This document shows, in pieces, positions 47,560 to 63,405 of a stretch of DNA of 64,000 nt. Origin of the DNA: Blakeslea trispora (taxonomy: Eukaryota > Mucoromycota > Mucoromycetes > Mucorales > Choanephoraceae). The position numbers and the translations under genes were made by a program. The number at the start of each line of letters is the position of its first letter. The stretch's first letter is position 1. The notes beneath the pieces are model-generated. The model searched no databases. It saw only the letters and a list, made by a program, of their open reading frames with translations, and was not told where the DNA came from. The stretch lies in assembly GCA_025331445.1 (NCBI GenBank), contig JAIWNE010000010.1:186001-250000 (forward strand), read 5' to 3'.

Positions 47560-48106
47560 TTTACTTCGATCAGTACAGATACGCGACAACAATCATGACA
47601 GAATACATGCCTTTTTTCCAAACAGTCTCTTAAATGCATGTCATTCAGACAGCAAAAAAGCGCGCGGTGATTGATCTAAGCAATCATTAGCAAACAGCTC
47701 AAAGCTTACTGAACAGTTTTGTTACCTTTATGTGTAATAGGTTTATTTCTATAATTATTAGAGAAAAGAAAAGAGGGGGAAGAGAATGTTTTTTTTCTTT
47801 GTTCTTATAGAGCAAATCGATCACATTACTGATCAATTGTCCTCATTCGTTGACATATTGATTGTTTGTTCGTTTGTTCTTCGTGTGAAAGAATCTGGGA
47901 CCTTGTTCTATATCAATGAAAACCCTGGTTCTTTGTTTCATGATACAAAAAGACCAAATTCTCATCCTTAGTACGAAAAGAGAAAAAAGGTTGACACAGA
48001 TCATTTACCGTAATTGCTATTGATTGTTCTGCATTAAAAAGGGAGAATAGGGACGATACTCTAGTCTCAGCAAAAACATACAAGTATATCACGACATACA
48101 AACAGG
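47560..48106 (-). mobile_element. Repeat family R1 copy E
   Basis: Reverse-complemented, it follows copy A from the TTTTTGCTGAGACTAGAG region through GTAACAAAACTGTTCAGTA and GTTGTCGCGTATCTGTACTG to GAGCTCAAAAGATATCTGAG. At that last point it runs straight into the open frame of the nuclease-like copy 2. The foldback MITE copy 2 truncates its 5' side. Confidence 0.68.
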
Positions 48107-48322
48107 TAAAGATATATTCAAAAAAGTTTCACCCCAAAATTTAATCGCAATTGATAGCTATTCTACAAGAAATAGAGTTGAGTGAATTAAGATGTCATAG
48201 TATGCTTGGGAAGAAAAAGAGCTTTCTAGCTATGACATCCTAATTCACTCAACTCTATTTCTTGTAGAATAGCTATCAATTACGATTAAATTTCGGGGTA
48301 AAACTTTCCACATACATCTCTA
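48107..48322. mobile_element. Foldback MITE copy 2 (hairpin), 216 bp
   Basis: Same palindromic structure as 45457-45675. The arm-specific differences (AAGATGTC in one arm, AGGATGTC in the other) and the loop are exchanged relative to copy 1, so the two copies lie in opposite orientation. The right end again reads CCACATACATCTCTA. Confidence 0.8.
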
Positions 48323-48660
48323 TACATCCCCTTTTCATTCTTTGAACCTATGGACTCCATGTTAAACAAAAATGGCTTCTTTAAACAGAATTTGAACTTC
48401 TTTAGAACTGTCCTTATCTTTTATATCAAATTGAAAACCCTTCTCTGCCATTTATCAACATTGCGTCACCTTAGACTCATCTACCCCCATTATCCTTTCT
48501 AATCGCATGAACAATGTGATTATCCCCCCCCCATTTTACACTCGTTATAATTTAACAGAAATCTCACTTGTATTTTCTAGCTTTTTACCCACTTTTCCTT
48601 CTTTTTTTTTTGATAAGAAATCGACTTAAAACACTTTTTTCTATCCATCTTCTTCAAAAT
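48323..48660. other. Spacer before CDC7-like pseudogene
   Basis: AT-rich sequence with a run of nine C (48524-48532). No MCB-like box such as those found upstream of intact CDC7 was seen. Confidence 0.35.
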
Positions 48661-48666
48661 CTCACT

Positions 48667-49680
48667 ATGCCCTCATTCAATGTCTCCAATTACGATGCAA
48701 ACAAAAGCGAAAAGTGTTTGTAATTACAAAGAAATCTGGGACTCAAACATATGTCTTGCGTTACGGTGCGAAGATGATAAGAAAGAAACAAGTTGTCAAG
48801 TTAAGCCATGCTTGCCAAAAATCGCAACATCACCTATCTTCAAGACCAAAAAAAGAAAAGCAGATGAATTAGAAGAAGACAAAGAAGAAGGTCGCCAAGT
48901 GAAGCCACGCTTGAAGAAAGAAGAAGAAGAAGCAAAAGAAGTAGTCGAAGAAGTAGCAGAAGAAGAAGTAGTAGAAGAAGAAGAAGAAGCCAACCAGTTG
49001 ATCTTAAATCAAAAAAGCCAATGGACTACTACAAATTTGTTGAAAAAATCGCGGATGGTAATTTTAGCTCGGTTTATAAAGCACAAGACCTCCTAAGAGA
49101 ACTGTGCAATAACGAGGAGTGGGAGTCTTTGATGACTGCGGGTGAAGTTGAAGACATGGAAAATTATGTTGCCATCAAGCACATTCACTCAAGAAGCAGC
49201 CCTGCACGTATTGCAGACGAAATCGCTTGCCTCTTACACCTCAAGAACAGCCCAGGTATTGCACCTCTTATTGCTGCCTTTCGTGAAAAAGAGGGTGCCT
49301 TCTTGGTGATGCCATACATCAAATGCGAAGAGTTTGGAAACCACTTTGATAAAGTAGGAATGGAAGACATTCGTTCTTACATAAAGTCGCTCTTCACCGC
49401 CCTCAAACAAACACATGACAAAAAGATTATCCATCGCGATATCAAGCCCGACAACTTCCTTTACAACTTTAGTAGAAAAAGAGGGTACTTGGTTGACTTT
49501 GGGTTAGCAGAGGTAAGAACATAACTATATGTTAACTTTTCTCTCTTTGAGACTAATCATTCTTTATATAAAATATAGGTTGACGATGATTTGATTGAAA
49601 CACAGGCAATGGTAGAGCCAGTTGCCTCATCAAGCAAAAGGATGCCCGGATGCATCATCAATGATCCTATACTCTGGTGA
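48667..49680 (+). pseudogene. Truncated, frameshifted duplicate of CDC7
   Basis: From KPCLPKIATSPIFKTKKRKA onward this copy parallels the CDC7 N-terminus. A one-base deletion near 49005 (CTAGAATC in CDC7, TTAAATC here) breaks the frame before the kinase domain. A methionine at 49021 (MDYYKFVEKIADGNFSSVYK) reopens it for 164 codons to DFGLAEV, about 82% identical to CDC7. The 66-nt intron (49513-49578) is kept. After the exon containing [16 protein letters not shown] the copy ends abruptly near 49670, before the APE motif and C-lobe. It therefore lacks substrate-binding and activation-segment parts. The duplicate was DNA-mediated because the intron is present. Confidence 0.85.
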
Positions 49681-50120
49681 TCTGAGCACATTTAAGTCTC
49701 AACAATGGCAATAAGGTTCCATATAGAACCAAATAAGTTATATAGTATCGTTGTATTGAATAAAGTAAACCCTTGTAAATCCTTACTAAAATAAAGTATC
49801 TGAAGTAAAGTTAATAAGGTTCTTAATATACATAATCCGACTCAATCACTCCATAACATCATTCATCCAAATAAGTCATATAAAGACAGGTGAATGATGA
49901 GAGTAATTCAATTGTATAGAATAAGTACACTAAATTAGTATAAGCTGTAGATGACTGTGACATGTATAAATAATAGTTGTAGTGATAACTTACAAGACTT
50001 TTCTCCTAACTTTCTATGTGAAATAAAGCACTACAAACATCCCAAAATACTTTCATTGTCTCTCCTCTATTTTATCTAATATCTCTATATTACTACAACA
50101 ATCCAAAACACCACAGCATA
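49681..50120. other. AT-rich segment following the CDC7 truncation; possible solo LTR
   Basis: About 440 bp that starts near TGGTGATCTGAGC and ends near AAAACACCA, with a TATA-like TGTATAAATA and AATAAAG motif inside. TG...CA ends with short inverted termini fit an LTR, but no target duplication or second copy was found in this window. Confidence 0.25.
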
Positions 50121-51141
50121 CCATCGAATGGGCACTTGTTTGACAGCTGAAGACAAAAGCTTTCCCAGTTTCAATCGAATCTATGTTCATAATGCGTATG
50201 ACGAGCTTCAAATCAGACACTCAGATGCTAAGCATATCAATTGAAACATTCTAAAAGCTGCAAACTCTGATGCAAAAAGTCCATTCTCTTTTGTGAGGGA
50301 CTTTAAAGCTATAACTCAAGCTTAGATAAAGAGAGGCACCAATAGGATTGACTGATTTGAGTATGGTGTTTCAATCAAAAGGCTCACCAGATCTTAGACG
50401 CTATTATGAACTTATTTTTACTGAAATGCCAGACAAAGATAAACATCTACTTCTTCATGAGATAGTGTTTATAGACATGATGTATGGTATCTGCGAGCTA
50501 CTTGATCCTACTGTGTCTTGCATGGTAAAGGGAGTGTACAAGAAAAGGTTTTCCAAAGAACTTTATTGAAGCTACATGTGTTTCTGAGAATTCTTTAAGG
50601 AGTAGTATCCCGATTACCAGAAAGTAAAGGATGGAAGATCAGTAGAAAGAAAGGGCCTTTTGTTGGACCATAGATAAGTTGTATCACACAATCCGTACAT
50701 GTCAATCAAATCCATGACACATTTTAATGTGCATCTTTTATCTGTGTAAAATATGTCATTGATATGCCCATAGCAGTTATAAGTTACTTCTTACAGAAGA
50801 GCAACAAAGACTTTCAAGACATTTGATGCCAAATACAGTTGTAGCTTTGCAGCCTATGCAATCATCTGCTCTGAACGAGAATCAATAGTTTGTCTTTGTT
50901 GATGGCTCAGGAGGTGCAGACAGGCCATATTTTGCTTAACGCTTTATTTGATAGTGTTCCAAGAGACGAAAGTATAGCTCTTGCAATCGCAGCCAGTAGT
51001 ACAGCAGCTCTTTTCTCTCAATGTTATAAAAGTAAGTACCTAGGCTGGATGATACTCAAGCTTGATATAAAGATATTGAAGATTATTCTGTCTCTTTTTG
51101 ACATAATTTTCTATCAGTTTCACAAAAAGGACACATTTTGA
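50121..51141 (+). other. Unrecognised coding-like fragments
   Basis: Open stretches at 50128-50244 (MGTCLTAEDKSFPSFNRIYV), 50348-50569 (MTDLSMVFQSKGSPDLRRYY, PDKDKHLLLHEIVFIDMM) and 50890-51030 (QEVQTGHILLNALFDSVPRD) look protein-like but do not join into one reading frame with clear splice sites. They may be a decayed gene. No family was recognised. Confidence 0.3.
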
Positions 51142-52387
51142 CTAACATTGATATGAGAGGTTGCATGTTGTGTTCAAAGATAGAAAATCTGGTGATTGAC
51201 TAAATATAATGATAAAATAACCTAGCTTATCTCTTTTAATCTATCTAGAGAAATACATATGCTTCAATAAAAGCAAAGCAAAATTACACACATGAAACTT
51301 ATGGATGTCATGTTTTTCTTTCTAGCCTACAGAGTACTATGATTAGTCTCAACAAAAATGAGGAATGAATCTATCTGCTGACGTAAAGTTCCCTTTTTGC
51401 GTAATAAAGTTACAAGATGAGTCAACAAACGAATGAATTTGATTCGCTTGAGCAATAGACGTTATTCCCCTCCTTTTATAAATTAATCTGATGTGTTCAC
51501 ATAACCTACAATTGCTCAAGAAAATTACTAAAAAAAAGAAAAGAGTGTGAAAAAGTATAATCAAATCAATCATCATTAGACGTGTTGATTTGACTGTGGG
51601 TGACCAATGATGAGGTAAGCAAAATAAAACAAAACTCATATTGCAGATCAATATATGATTTGATATCATTGAGTGTTGGATTCGTCAGCTTCTTGACGGT
51701 TTCATCCATAAATCAAATGGGTTCTAAAACGTTCTTTATTATTATTATTATTCTGCTTACCGAGAATCTTTCTTCATTTATACGATAAAGGTAAGAATGT
51801 GTAACGTGAAAATGGTGATAGCGAATCGGTAATTGAAATAGTATATATCAAGTTGACCCCACATTTAATAGATTGTTGTCAGTCCACCTAGGAAAGTTTT
51901 CTATTGACTGGGTCTCAATAACGTTGTTTTTACGTCAATAAGAGTGAGAGAAAAAAAGAAGTGGAACATCCCTAAAGTGATAATTGCCTTAAATATTCAT
52001 TTAGCTTTGTTTTCAATACAATAAAGATATTCTCTATGCGACTGAACGATAAAGAAAGGAGGGGGGGGGAGACTCAATAGACAGAATTCACTTTCATCCC
52101 CCCTTATTGTTTAACTGGGCTGTATGAGAGCACACCATTTTCTTTTTTGCTGTTTAAATTTTACCATGTAATCACAACATCAGCGGAGTTTAGTACTGTA
52201 GCACATTTCATGCTAATTGATTGGGAATCACTCGTTGATTTAAGGAGTAAAAAAAAAAAAATTAGACATGTATTTATATCTATTTTCTCTTTCTTTCTTT
52301 TTTCTTAATTAATTTGGTCGTTGTAAACTGACTGGTTAAAGAAGAACTTCACCTATTCAAAATAGAGGAAAGGATGTCAAGCATATC
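51142..52387. other. Gene-free spacer
   Basis: AT-rich sequence with ATT repeats near 51740 and a run of nine G (52061-52069). Several 60-100 codon frames are low complexity and are not believed. Confidence 0.4.
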
Positions 52388-52726
52388 ATGAATCAACCAG
52401 CAGAACAGAATAATATTTGTTTCCTTCATCATCTAGCCACTCTTTCCTTTCATAAACTTCATACCCAACCCACACTAAGACGACAACTGTTTGTGCGCAA
52501 TCTTTACCTTGTTTCTTCCAATCTGATTCTTGTACAAGAAGAACAAATGTGGTTAGATACTTGTTTTAATCAACTTATTGAGGATGAAGATCAAGACATG
52601 CAGCCAACAGAACAAAATAAAGAGGACGAGCAAGAAGAACATCTACTTGTGGCATTTCCCTTCAAATACGTTACAAAGAAACCACAAGCAATGAACAAGA
52701 GTGCAGTCTTCTTTATACAATCATAA
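52388..52726 (+). CDS. Small hypothetical protein, 112 aa
   Basis: An intronless frame beginning MNQPAEQNNICFLHHLATLS and ending KSAVFFIQS-stop. The first 60 residues are protein-like (LRRQLFVRNLYLVSSNLILV, MWLDTCFNQLIE) and are followed by an acidic Gln/Glu-rich stretch (DEDQDMQPTEQNKEDEQEEH) and LLVAFPFKYVTKKP. It lies alone between two repeat-rich segments. No family was recognised. It is plausible as a real gene from composition only. Confidence 0.5.
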   Translation: MNQPAEQNNICFLHHLATLSFHKLHTQPTLRRQLFVRNLYLVSSNLILVQEEQMWLDTCFNQLIEDEDQDMQPTEQNKEDEQEEHLLVAFPFKYVTKKPQAMNKSAVFFIQS

Positions 52727-53085
52727 CCGAATCATTTCTTATTTTTTTAAATAATATTACCCTTTCAATTTTATATTATCAAATTCAATCCATCCTTCTT
52801 ACTGACCTTGATGAACGGAATCTGTAAAGAACAAAAAAAAATACTACTCTTTAAGGCTTATATTAATACTCTTTATACATAATAAACAAACACATAACAT
52901 TTGTGTGGTTACTTTATCTTTCAAAAATGCCCTGATTTACATCCTTTGGAACACATGCATAAATCTCATATGAATCGGAATTTTGAAGAGACTATTGATC
53001 AAATGTCTTGATCATTATCTACACCACCTGGTAACTGACTCTGTATGACATGAGCTATTAAATAGCTGAAATATGTCTTGTATAG

Positions 53086-53089
<4 letters not shown>

Positions 53090-53119
<30 letters not shown>
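53090..53119. repeat. (GA)n microsatellite
   Basis: About fifteen GA units in a row, followed by GAAAGGGAAG. Confidence 0.9.
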
Positions 53120-53123
<4 letters not shown>

Positions 53124-53439
53124 GAAGCATGAAGAACAACCATGCAATACAGATTTTCCTTAATAAATGTATGCGTTATGAAATGATGCAACTTTTATAG
53201 CAAACAGACAGTATGGGCTTTAGGTAAATACACCAAAGAAATGCGATAAAAAAGTTATAGTTACTTATTCATACCATGAGTTCTTATTTAGAACGATGCA
53301 AAGGGACTATCAACTGAATATAGGATAACAACAATGGCTTGATACAATTTCCTAAAGCTACAAGTTTTTCTTTTCTAATTATTGCACAGTTCATAATTCC
53401 TCATTCCATAGCTTTGTACAATTGTATCCTAAAGGGTGA

Positions 53440-54445
53440 GGGCAGTCAAGCTTGTTATAGTCATAACATAAACCGTGCTAACTATAGGCTAAATAGGCTT
53501 CATCCATCCTCTCATACCTGATATAAACCAGCAGTTACTCTTTATAGGTCAAAGTAACCAAAAGCAAAGGCTTGTTACCTATATTGAACAATGTACCATT
53601 ATGTCAATACAGAATAGAAAGGAATGCATGGGCATCATTAATAAGACACATTACAATCTGGTACACCAAAAAGTACATCGAGCAGTTCACGCACACTCAG
53701 AGGGAGCATAGAGCCAATGAGGTTTGTCAACAAGAGTATTAGAGAAAGCCTTAGTATTGTCTACTTTTCTTACATTCTCTTTCTCTATCATCGTCTAAAT
53801 CATAAGCGCAATCATCAATATCATTTACATAAAAAGAAGACCAACTATTGAAACAAACACAAATACATATGAATTGCTATGTAGTTGCTTGCATGTCATG
53901 GTTGACTTGCATGCTTTTGTGGATATGAGAATATCAATATATCATTCTATTTTTTTCTTTTCTTACTATATATTAAATGATAGCAATCACTAAAAAACTC
54001 TATGTCAATTTGTTTTTCTCTTGTGTGCTAAGAACAAAGATTCGGTCTTTCTGTATTGTCAAACATAGAGCAAGACTAGTCTACGCAAAGAATAAACAAA
54101 CAATTAATATCTCAGCCTATAACGGTATTGATCAGTAATGTGGTCAATCTGCTTTGCAAGATATAGAATGAAACTAGATGTTCTTTTCTCTAATTACTGT
54201 AATCAATAAAAAGGCAGTAAAGTTTTACAAAAGAGAGATTGTTTGGGAGAAAAGTACGTGCTTTATCATGGTTGTTGTCAAAGACATTCATAAATTAAGC
54301 TCAATGGGTCCCTCTCATCTATCCTATTTTTTCAGCAGATTTTTTTTTCTTTTGCTCTCTTTCTAGAGATGGAGCAAATCATCCATTCAGAAAACCAACG
54401 ACTATCTGAGAATTGGAAAACTAAAGCGATTTTTACACATTGTGC
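53440..54445 (+). mobile_element. Repeat family R1 copy C
   Basis: The 5' half parallels copy A (GCTAACTATAGGCTAAATAG; TACACCAAAA.GTACATCGA; GAGCCAATGAGGTTTG) and the 3' half (53940-54400) is nearly identical to copy B. It ends at GCGATTTTTACACATTG, as in A and B. The first part is more decayed than the second. Confidence 0.7.
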
Positions 54446-54840
54446 TTCTTAATATTCGAGAATGCCTTCAACAAGTTGATACATTCAGTAGCTGTAACAA
54501 GAAGCCAAGACCTGACTATTAATTTGTAGGTTAAGTATCGAAAGTTGGAAAAGTTGAATCATTTAATGTTAGATTGTGCTAGGGTAAATATTGACACACG
54601 ATGGATTCTTCAACAAGGTTGTCAAAGACAAATGAGAAGAAAAAGTTGATGAAGAAGACCGCAAGAGTAAATAAGACATTGCATTTGTAAACGCCTTGAG
54701 TATTTTGCTCATTAAGTTCAATCACTGGAGCAAGGTCTGCCATTTCAAAGAAGCGTTTGTAGATCAGTGTTTCCTTACCCCTTCTTTGAGCGCGTTGTCC
54801 TTAGTGAACAATCGCTTCCATCACACAAGGTAACGCATCC
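54446..54840 (+). pseudogene. Possible nuclease-like family remnant downstream of R1 copy C
   Basis: Around 54690-54835 one frame reads ILLIKFNHWSKVCHFKEAFV and DQCFLTPSLSALSLVNNRFH, which resembles the ALLMIENWRKAIKNQDDFFV TTPAP segment of copy 1 at 19.2 kb in spacing and residues. Upstream frames are broken by stops. The similarity is weak and judged by eye. Confidence 0.3.
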
Positions 54841-55048
54841 TACTCATTGACCTATTGGAATTGAACAATCTTTTTTCTTCTGCTAAACAAGCCCAAAACC
54901 TCTTTCTTTTTCTTGGAATAGAGCATAAACTCTTATCAGACAATACCTCAATTGTGAATTCTCTTTTCATAAAAGGACATGTCTTCCCTCCTTTTTTTCT
55001 CACAGATATATATATAAAAAAAAACTAAAAAGGTGATGTGTATATGCT

Positions 55049-59701
<4,653 letters not shown>

Positions 59702-59774
59702 AAAGACTAGATGTTTCTTTTATGTATGTTAAATAGAGAGAGAGAAAAAGAAAAAGGGCAGCCAAAATACAGTT

Positions 59775-59798
59775 ACGCGATTGCCGCGTATTTCGCGC
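59775..59798. promoter_or_regulatory. MCB/E2F-like cluster upstream of SMC3
   Basis: ACGCGA (59775-59780), CCGCGTA (59784-59790) and TTTCGCGC (59791-59798) lie 74-97 bp upstream of the SMC3 start. The cluster matches the MBF/E2F core motif of G1/S promoters. Confidence 0.5.
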
Positions 59799-60119
59799 TT
59801 TTTTTTTTGGAAAATAAAGTGCAGCCAAAGTCACATAAAATGAGCATGAATTCCGTACCTGCATCAACACAAGCGTAACTGAAGCAAAGAGAATTGGAAT
59901 TTATTAGAGCCAAAAAGTCTAAAAATCAAGCAATAGTAAGATGCTTGTAAAACAGTCTGCCTTTTTCAAGAGTAGGGTAATTGGAAGCAAACCAGTTAAC
60001 AAAAAAGAAGGTTCAACCAAAATTTGACATGAAGCTTAACAAGAAATTATATCCTCTTTCTGCCTGAAAGTATATATTGGAAGGTACTTTCACTCTTGCC
60101 AGAGAAAAAAAAGGGGGGA

Positions 60120-61300
60120 TCAATCCATTGTATCCTCTTCTGTGGTTTTGTTCATTAGACTGACCTCTACCGAACTTTCCAGATTGCTTTGTAATTGATT
60201 TTTGGATGACTGATTTTTCAAAACAAGTCTTTTGGATCTTTTTTCAACTCTGTGGGATTGAATAAGAGTCTTTTCCTTCCTCATCGTCTTCATCTTCCAT
60301 GTACCTAAGACTGACTGAAGGTTTGGTTGCCTTGGTCGACACTTCTTTTGCGTCGCTGTCCATTTCTTTTCCTTTGGCAAGACAGTAGATGGCAAGATAA
60401 GTTTCAACTAAGAAGACTCCAAGTAGCCCATTACTATCACTTCTTAATAACATTCTTCCAGGTTGCTTTATGTGATCAAAGAAAAGAAACTTTCACTGCA
60501 CAAAAGCTTAACAACAATGCTGATCCAATTGTTTTATTAAAAGCAATAGAACAACATATAGTGGATATTCATATTATAGTAAAAAATAAAACAAAAGAGA
60601 GGAGGAGAAATTTGCCTTTGCTTCTTGGTTGAAGCCTCAAGGCTAGGGTATTCAAATGAGGGTCGTAACCACTCAACAGGAACAGGAGGAATGAGAAAAG
60701 AGACCAAGTATTTTTTTCTTTGAGTCTGGTTACTCGGATTGCTTCTTTCACAAAAAGAACAATGTTCTAAAAAAACAATTAATTGAATGTTATTTCTAAG
60801 ACGCCTCTACCTTTACCTTTAATTGCTGAAAGTGGCCTATGATACTAGGAAGACGCAACAAATCATCCAAGCAACGAATGCCTCGGAAAGAGGCAAGCTC
60901 CACCAAGTCGTATCGACCTTCTTGCTCTATTGTCATCTTGTAGGCGGTGACCATCTCACCGTCGCCAACAAGGCCACAAACAATAAGGAAAGGAACACCC
61001 AAGAGAACCGAATGACCAAGCATCAGCTTGAGAATATTGCCAAGCTTGGACGTGTCATTTACAATCTGTGAAGTCTTTGCCTTAGGCTTTTTGACTTCAA
61101 TAGCCAGGACGTCAAACTTTTCACCTTCAAGCATTAGTTTCAACAGGTAATCTGGAAATAGAGAGAACCAGGAAGGAGATAGCGAAGGATCTCTTTCTGA
61201 AAGACGATGCTCTTGTGCTGTTGTTGTTGTTGCCAATTGGCAACAAAAGATCGGAACCCTCATGGAAGCTTTCAAGCTGGCCTCTAGCACTCAAGGGCTC
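60120..61300 (-). pseudogene. Lineage-specific PD-(D/E)XK nuclease-like protein, copy 3
   Basis: The best block (60796-61290) reads LFPDYLLKLMLEGEKFDVLA followed by IEVKKPKAKTSQIVNDTSKL, then LLGVPFLIVCGLVGDGEMVT and YDLVELASFRGIRCLDDLLR. FDxxxIEVKKP is a D-(x)n-E-x-K core typical of the PD-(D/E)XK fold. After an intron, NIVLFVKEAIRVTRLKEKN follows, and the region 60120-60450 continues with acidic/basic tails in two frames (KSRK-type; NQSSKNQLQSNLESSVEVSL). There is no convincing start: the 5' side is joined to repeat R1 copy D at about 61300. It is probably a truncated relative of the 18.6-20.2 kb gene. Confidence 0.5.
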
Positions 61301-61309
61301 AATTAGAGA

Positions 61310-61938
61310 AAAGAAAAGAGAGGGAAAAAATGTTTTTTTCTTTGTTCCTAGAGCAAATTGACCACATTACTGATCAATTGTCCTCATTGACTGATATATT
61401 GATTGTTTGTTTGTTCTTTGTATAAATTGGTCTAGGACCTTGTTCTATATCAATGGAAACCCTGGTTTTTTGTTTCATGATACAAAAAGACTACATTCCT
61501 ATCCTTAGTACGAAGAGAGAAAAGAGATTGACACAGATCAGTAAAAAGGAAGAATAGGGACGATATTCTAGTATCAGCAAAAACACGCAGCTGTATAACA
61601 TTCATCTGTAGATATGTTTGTGTTAACAGTTGGTTTGTTTATACAGCTCATGTTGCTGGTCTTGCTTATGATTCAGATAATTATAGAGAAAAGAATCTGC
61701 CTTGACACTACAGAAGTAGACAGTACTAAGACTTGTTTTGTTGTCGGCAAATCTCATTGGCTCAATGACCATGAGTGTGCCAAAACTGATTGATGTTCTT
61801 TTGGTGTACTGAATTGCTGTGTATAGTGCTGATGATTTCTGTGTATTTCTTCCTGTTTTTCGATACAATGATACATTGTATACAATAAATAAAAAGCAGT
61901 TGGCTTTGACACTTTAACATCGAACAGTAATCATAACC
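61310..61938 (-). mobile_element. Repeat family R1 copy D
   Basis: Reverse-complemented, it matches copy A from ACTGTTCGATGTTAAAGTGT through the open frame NTQKSSALYTAIQYTKRTSI SFGTL (here 61623-61868, about 90% identical to that in copy A at the protein level) to the CCCTCTTTTCTTTTCTCTAA tract. It stops earlier than copies A and E and abuts nuclease-like copy 3. Confidence 0.75.
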
Positions 61939-62751
61939 TCATGTTCCCTCATATATACTGAAAAAACGAATTTAAAATTAGAAGATTTTGGGAGAAAAAT
62001 TCAATGCTCTAAGGTTACCCTATAAAGAAATAACTTCGCAAAAGGTCACGTTATCTAGAGGCGAAACTTATCCAGAGTACTCTACTAAGGTCGCTGAATA
62101 AGGTTCGCCCTTCCGTCGGCATATGAATCTAAGCAGTTCCATTGGCTGAAATTCGGTTTTGACAAAAGTGCATCTGCGTTACCGAATACATGTGTTTATT
62201 GTAGTATTTGATTGCTTAAGTGTCTTTATTAGTGGACTGATTGGAGTGTTCCCTTACAACATCTACAGTTCAAGTGCTTCTCTCAAGCAAGATATAGTCT
62301 AGTGTATTGCATGAAATACTCTACAAACCATAGTCTTGATATACTATAGCATTGTAGATCACATTCATAAATTATGCTTCTCGCGTTAACACCATGCACT
62401 AAATGGAAACAGTCTTCTTTAAATATCAGGAAATAAGTCAAGACATACAATAAACTAAGCTCAGATTGCCACCAATTCTGCCTAGAAGTATTCTCATAAT
62501 TATTAAATGAGAATGTGGCGTTTCTAAATTGCTCTTTCTTGCTTTTATAGCCAAGTATCCTGATTGAAATTTAAATTGCTTCAGGGCTGATATCTGATTG
62601 CTCAGAAATTTCGAATAGCGAAGGACAATGAATTTTCGAAACAAACAGAGTTCAATTGATAAACGTTCTACCGAGACATCTGAGTTTTGTTTCCCAAAAT
62701 CCTCTATTTGGCTGACACCACTATTTTATAAAAAATACCCTCTCAGTAAAT
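61939..62751. other. Spacer between R1 copy D and tandem array
   Basis: No gene or recognised repeat. The short minus-strand frame at 62438-62644 is not protein-like enough to call. Confidence 0.35.
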
Positions 62752-63405
62752 ACTAATACGATTGTAGGTTTATGTTCATTTCTCTCTGTTGGAGAAGAGG
62801 CAGGCATGCCAGTGTCTCTTCACAAGGTTTACAGGATCCTTCTTTTGAAGTCAATCTTGTAACGCCAACATGGAGGGATTGAGACTTAGTTGGAGAAGAG
62901 GCAGGCATGCCAGTGTCTCTTCACAAGGTTTACAGGATCCTTCTTTTGAAGTCAATCTTGTAACGCCAACTAAGTCTTTACTGTTCGTTTTGAAGATGCC
63001 TTTATGTGTTTTCAAATATTCTTATACGATTGTAGTTTTATGTTCATCTCTCTCTGTTGGAGAAGAGGCAGGCATGCCAGTGTCTCTTCACAAGGTTTAC
63101 AGGATCCTTCTTTTGAAGTCAATCTTGTAACGCCAACATGGAGGGATTGAGACTTAGTTGGAGAAGAGGCAGGCATGCCAGTGTCTCTTCACAAGGTTTA
63201 CAGGATCCTTCTTTTGAAGTCAATCTTGTAACGCCAACTAAGTCTTTACTGTTCGTTTTGAAGATGCCTTTATGTGTTTTCAAATATTCTTATACGATTG
63301 TAGTTTTATGTTCATCTCTCTCTGTTGGAGAAGAGGCAGGCATGCCAGTGTCTCTTCACAAGGTTTACAGGATCCTTCTTTTGAAGTCAATCTTGTAACG
63401 CCAAC
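62752..63405. repeat. Two-level tandem repeat (268-bp unit; 81-bp core x5)
   Basis: A core of about 81 bp, TTGGAGAAGAGGCAGGCATG ... AATCTTGTAACGCCAAC, begins at 62789, 62890, 63057, 63158 and 63325. The spacing alternates 101/167/101/167, so the true unit is 268 bp made of two cores with two different linkers, present about 2.5 times. Units 2 and 3 appear essentially identical: the 86-codon frames at 62870-63130 and 63138-63398 translate the same. The frames are a by-product of the repeat and are not called as genes. Confidence 0.92.

Noticed and set aside
51349..51669. Minus-strand 106-codon frame
   Set aside because: Cys/Phe-rich composition typical of AT-rich non-coding DNA; no domain.
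62870..63398. Two identical 86-codon frames as duplicated genes
   Set aside because: They are produced by the 268-bp tandem repeat unit; the translation has no domain and the frame crosses the repeat core twice in different phases.
62752..63405. CRISPR-like array (regular cores with spacers)
   Set aside because: The cores are about 81 bp, the spacers are two repeated sequences and not unique ones, and the genome is fungal.
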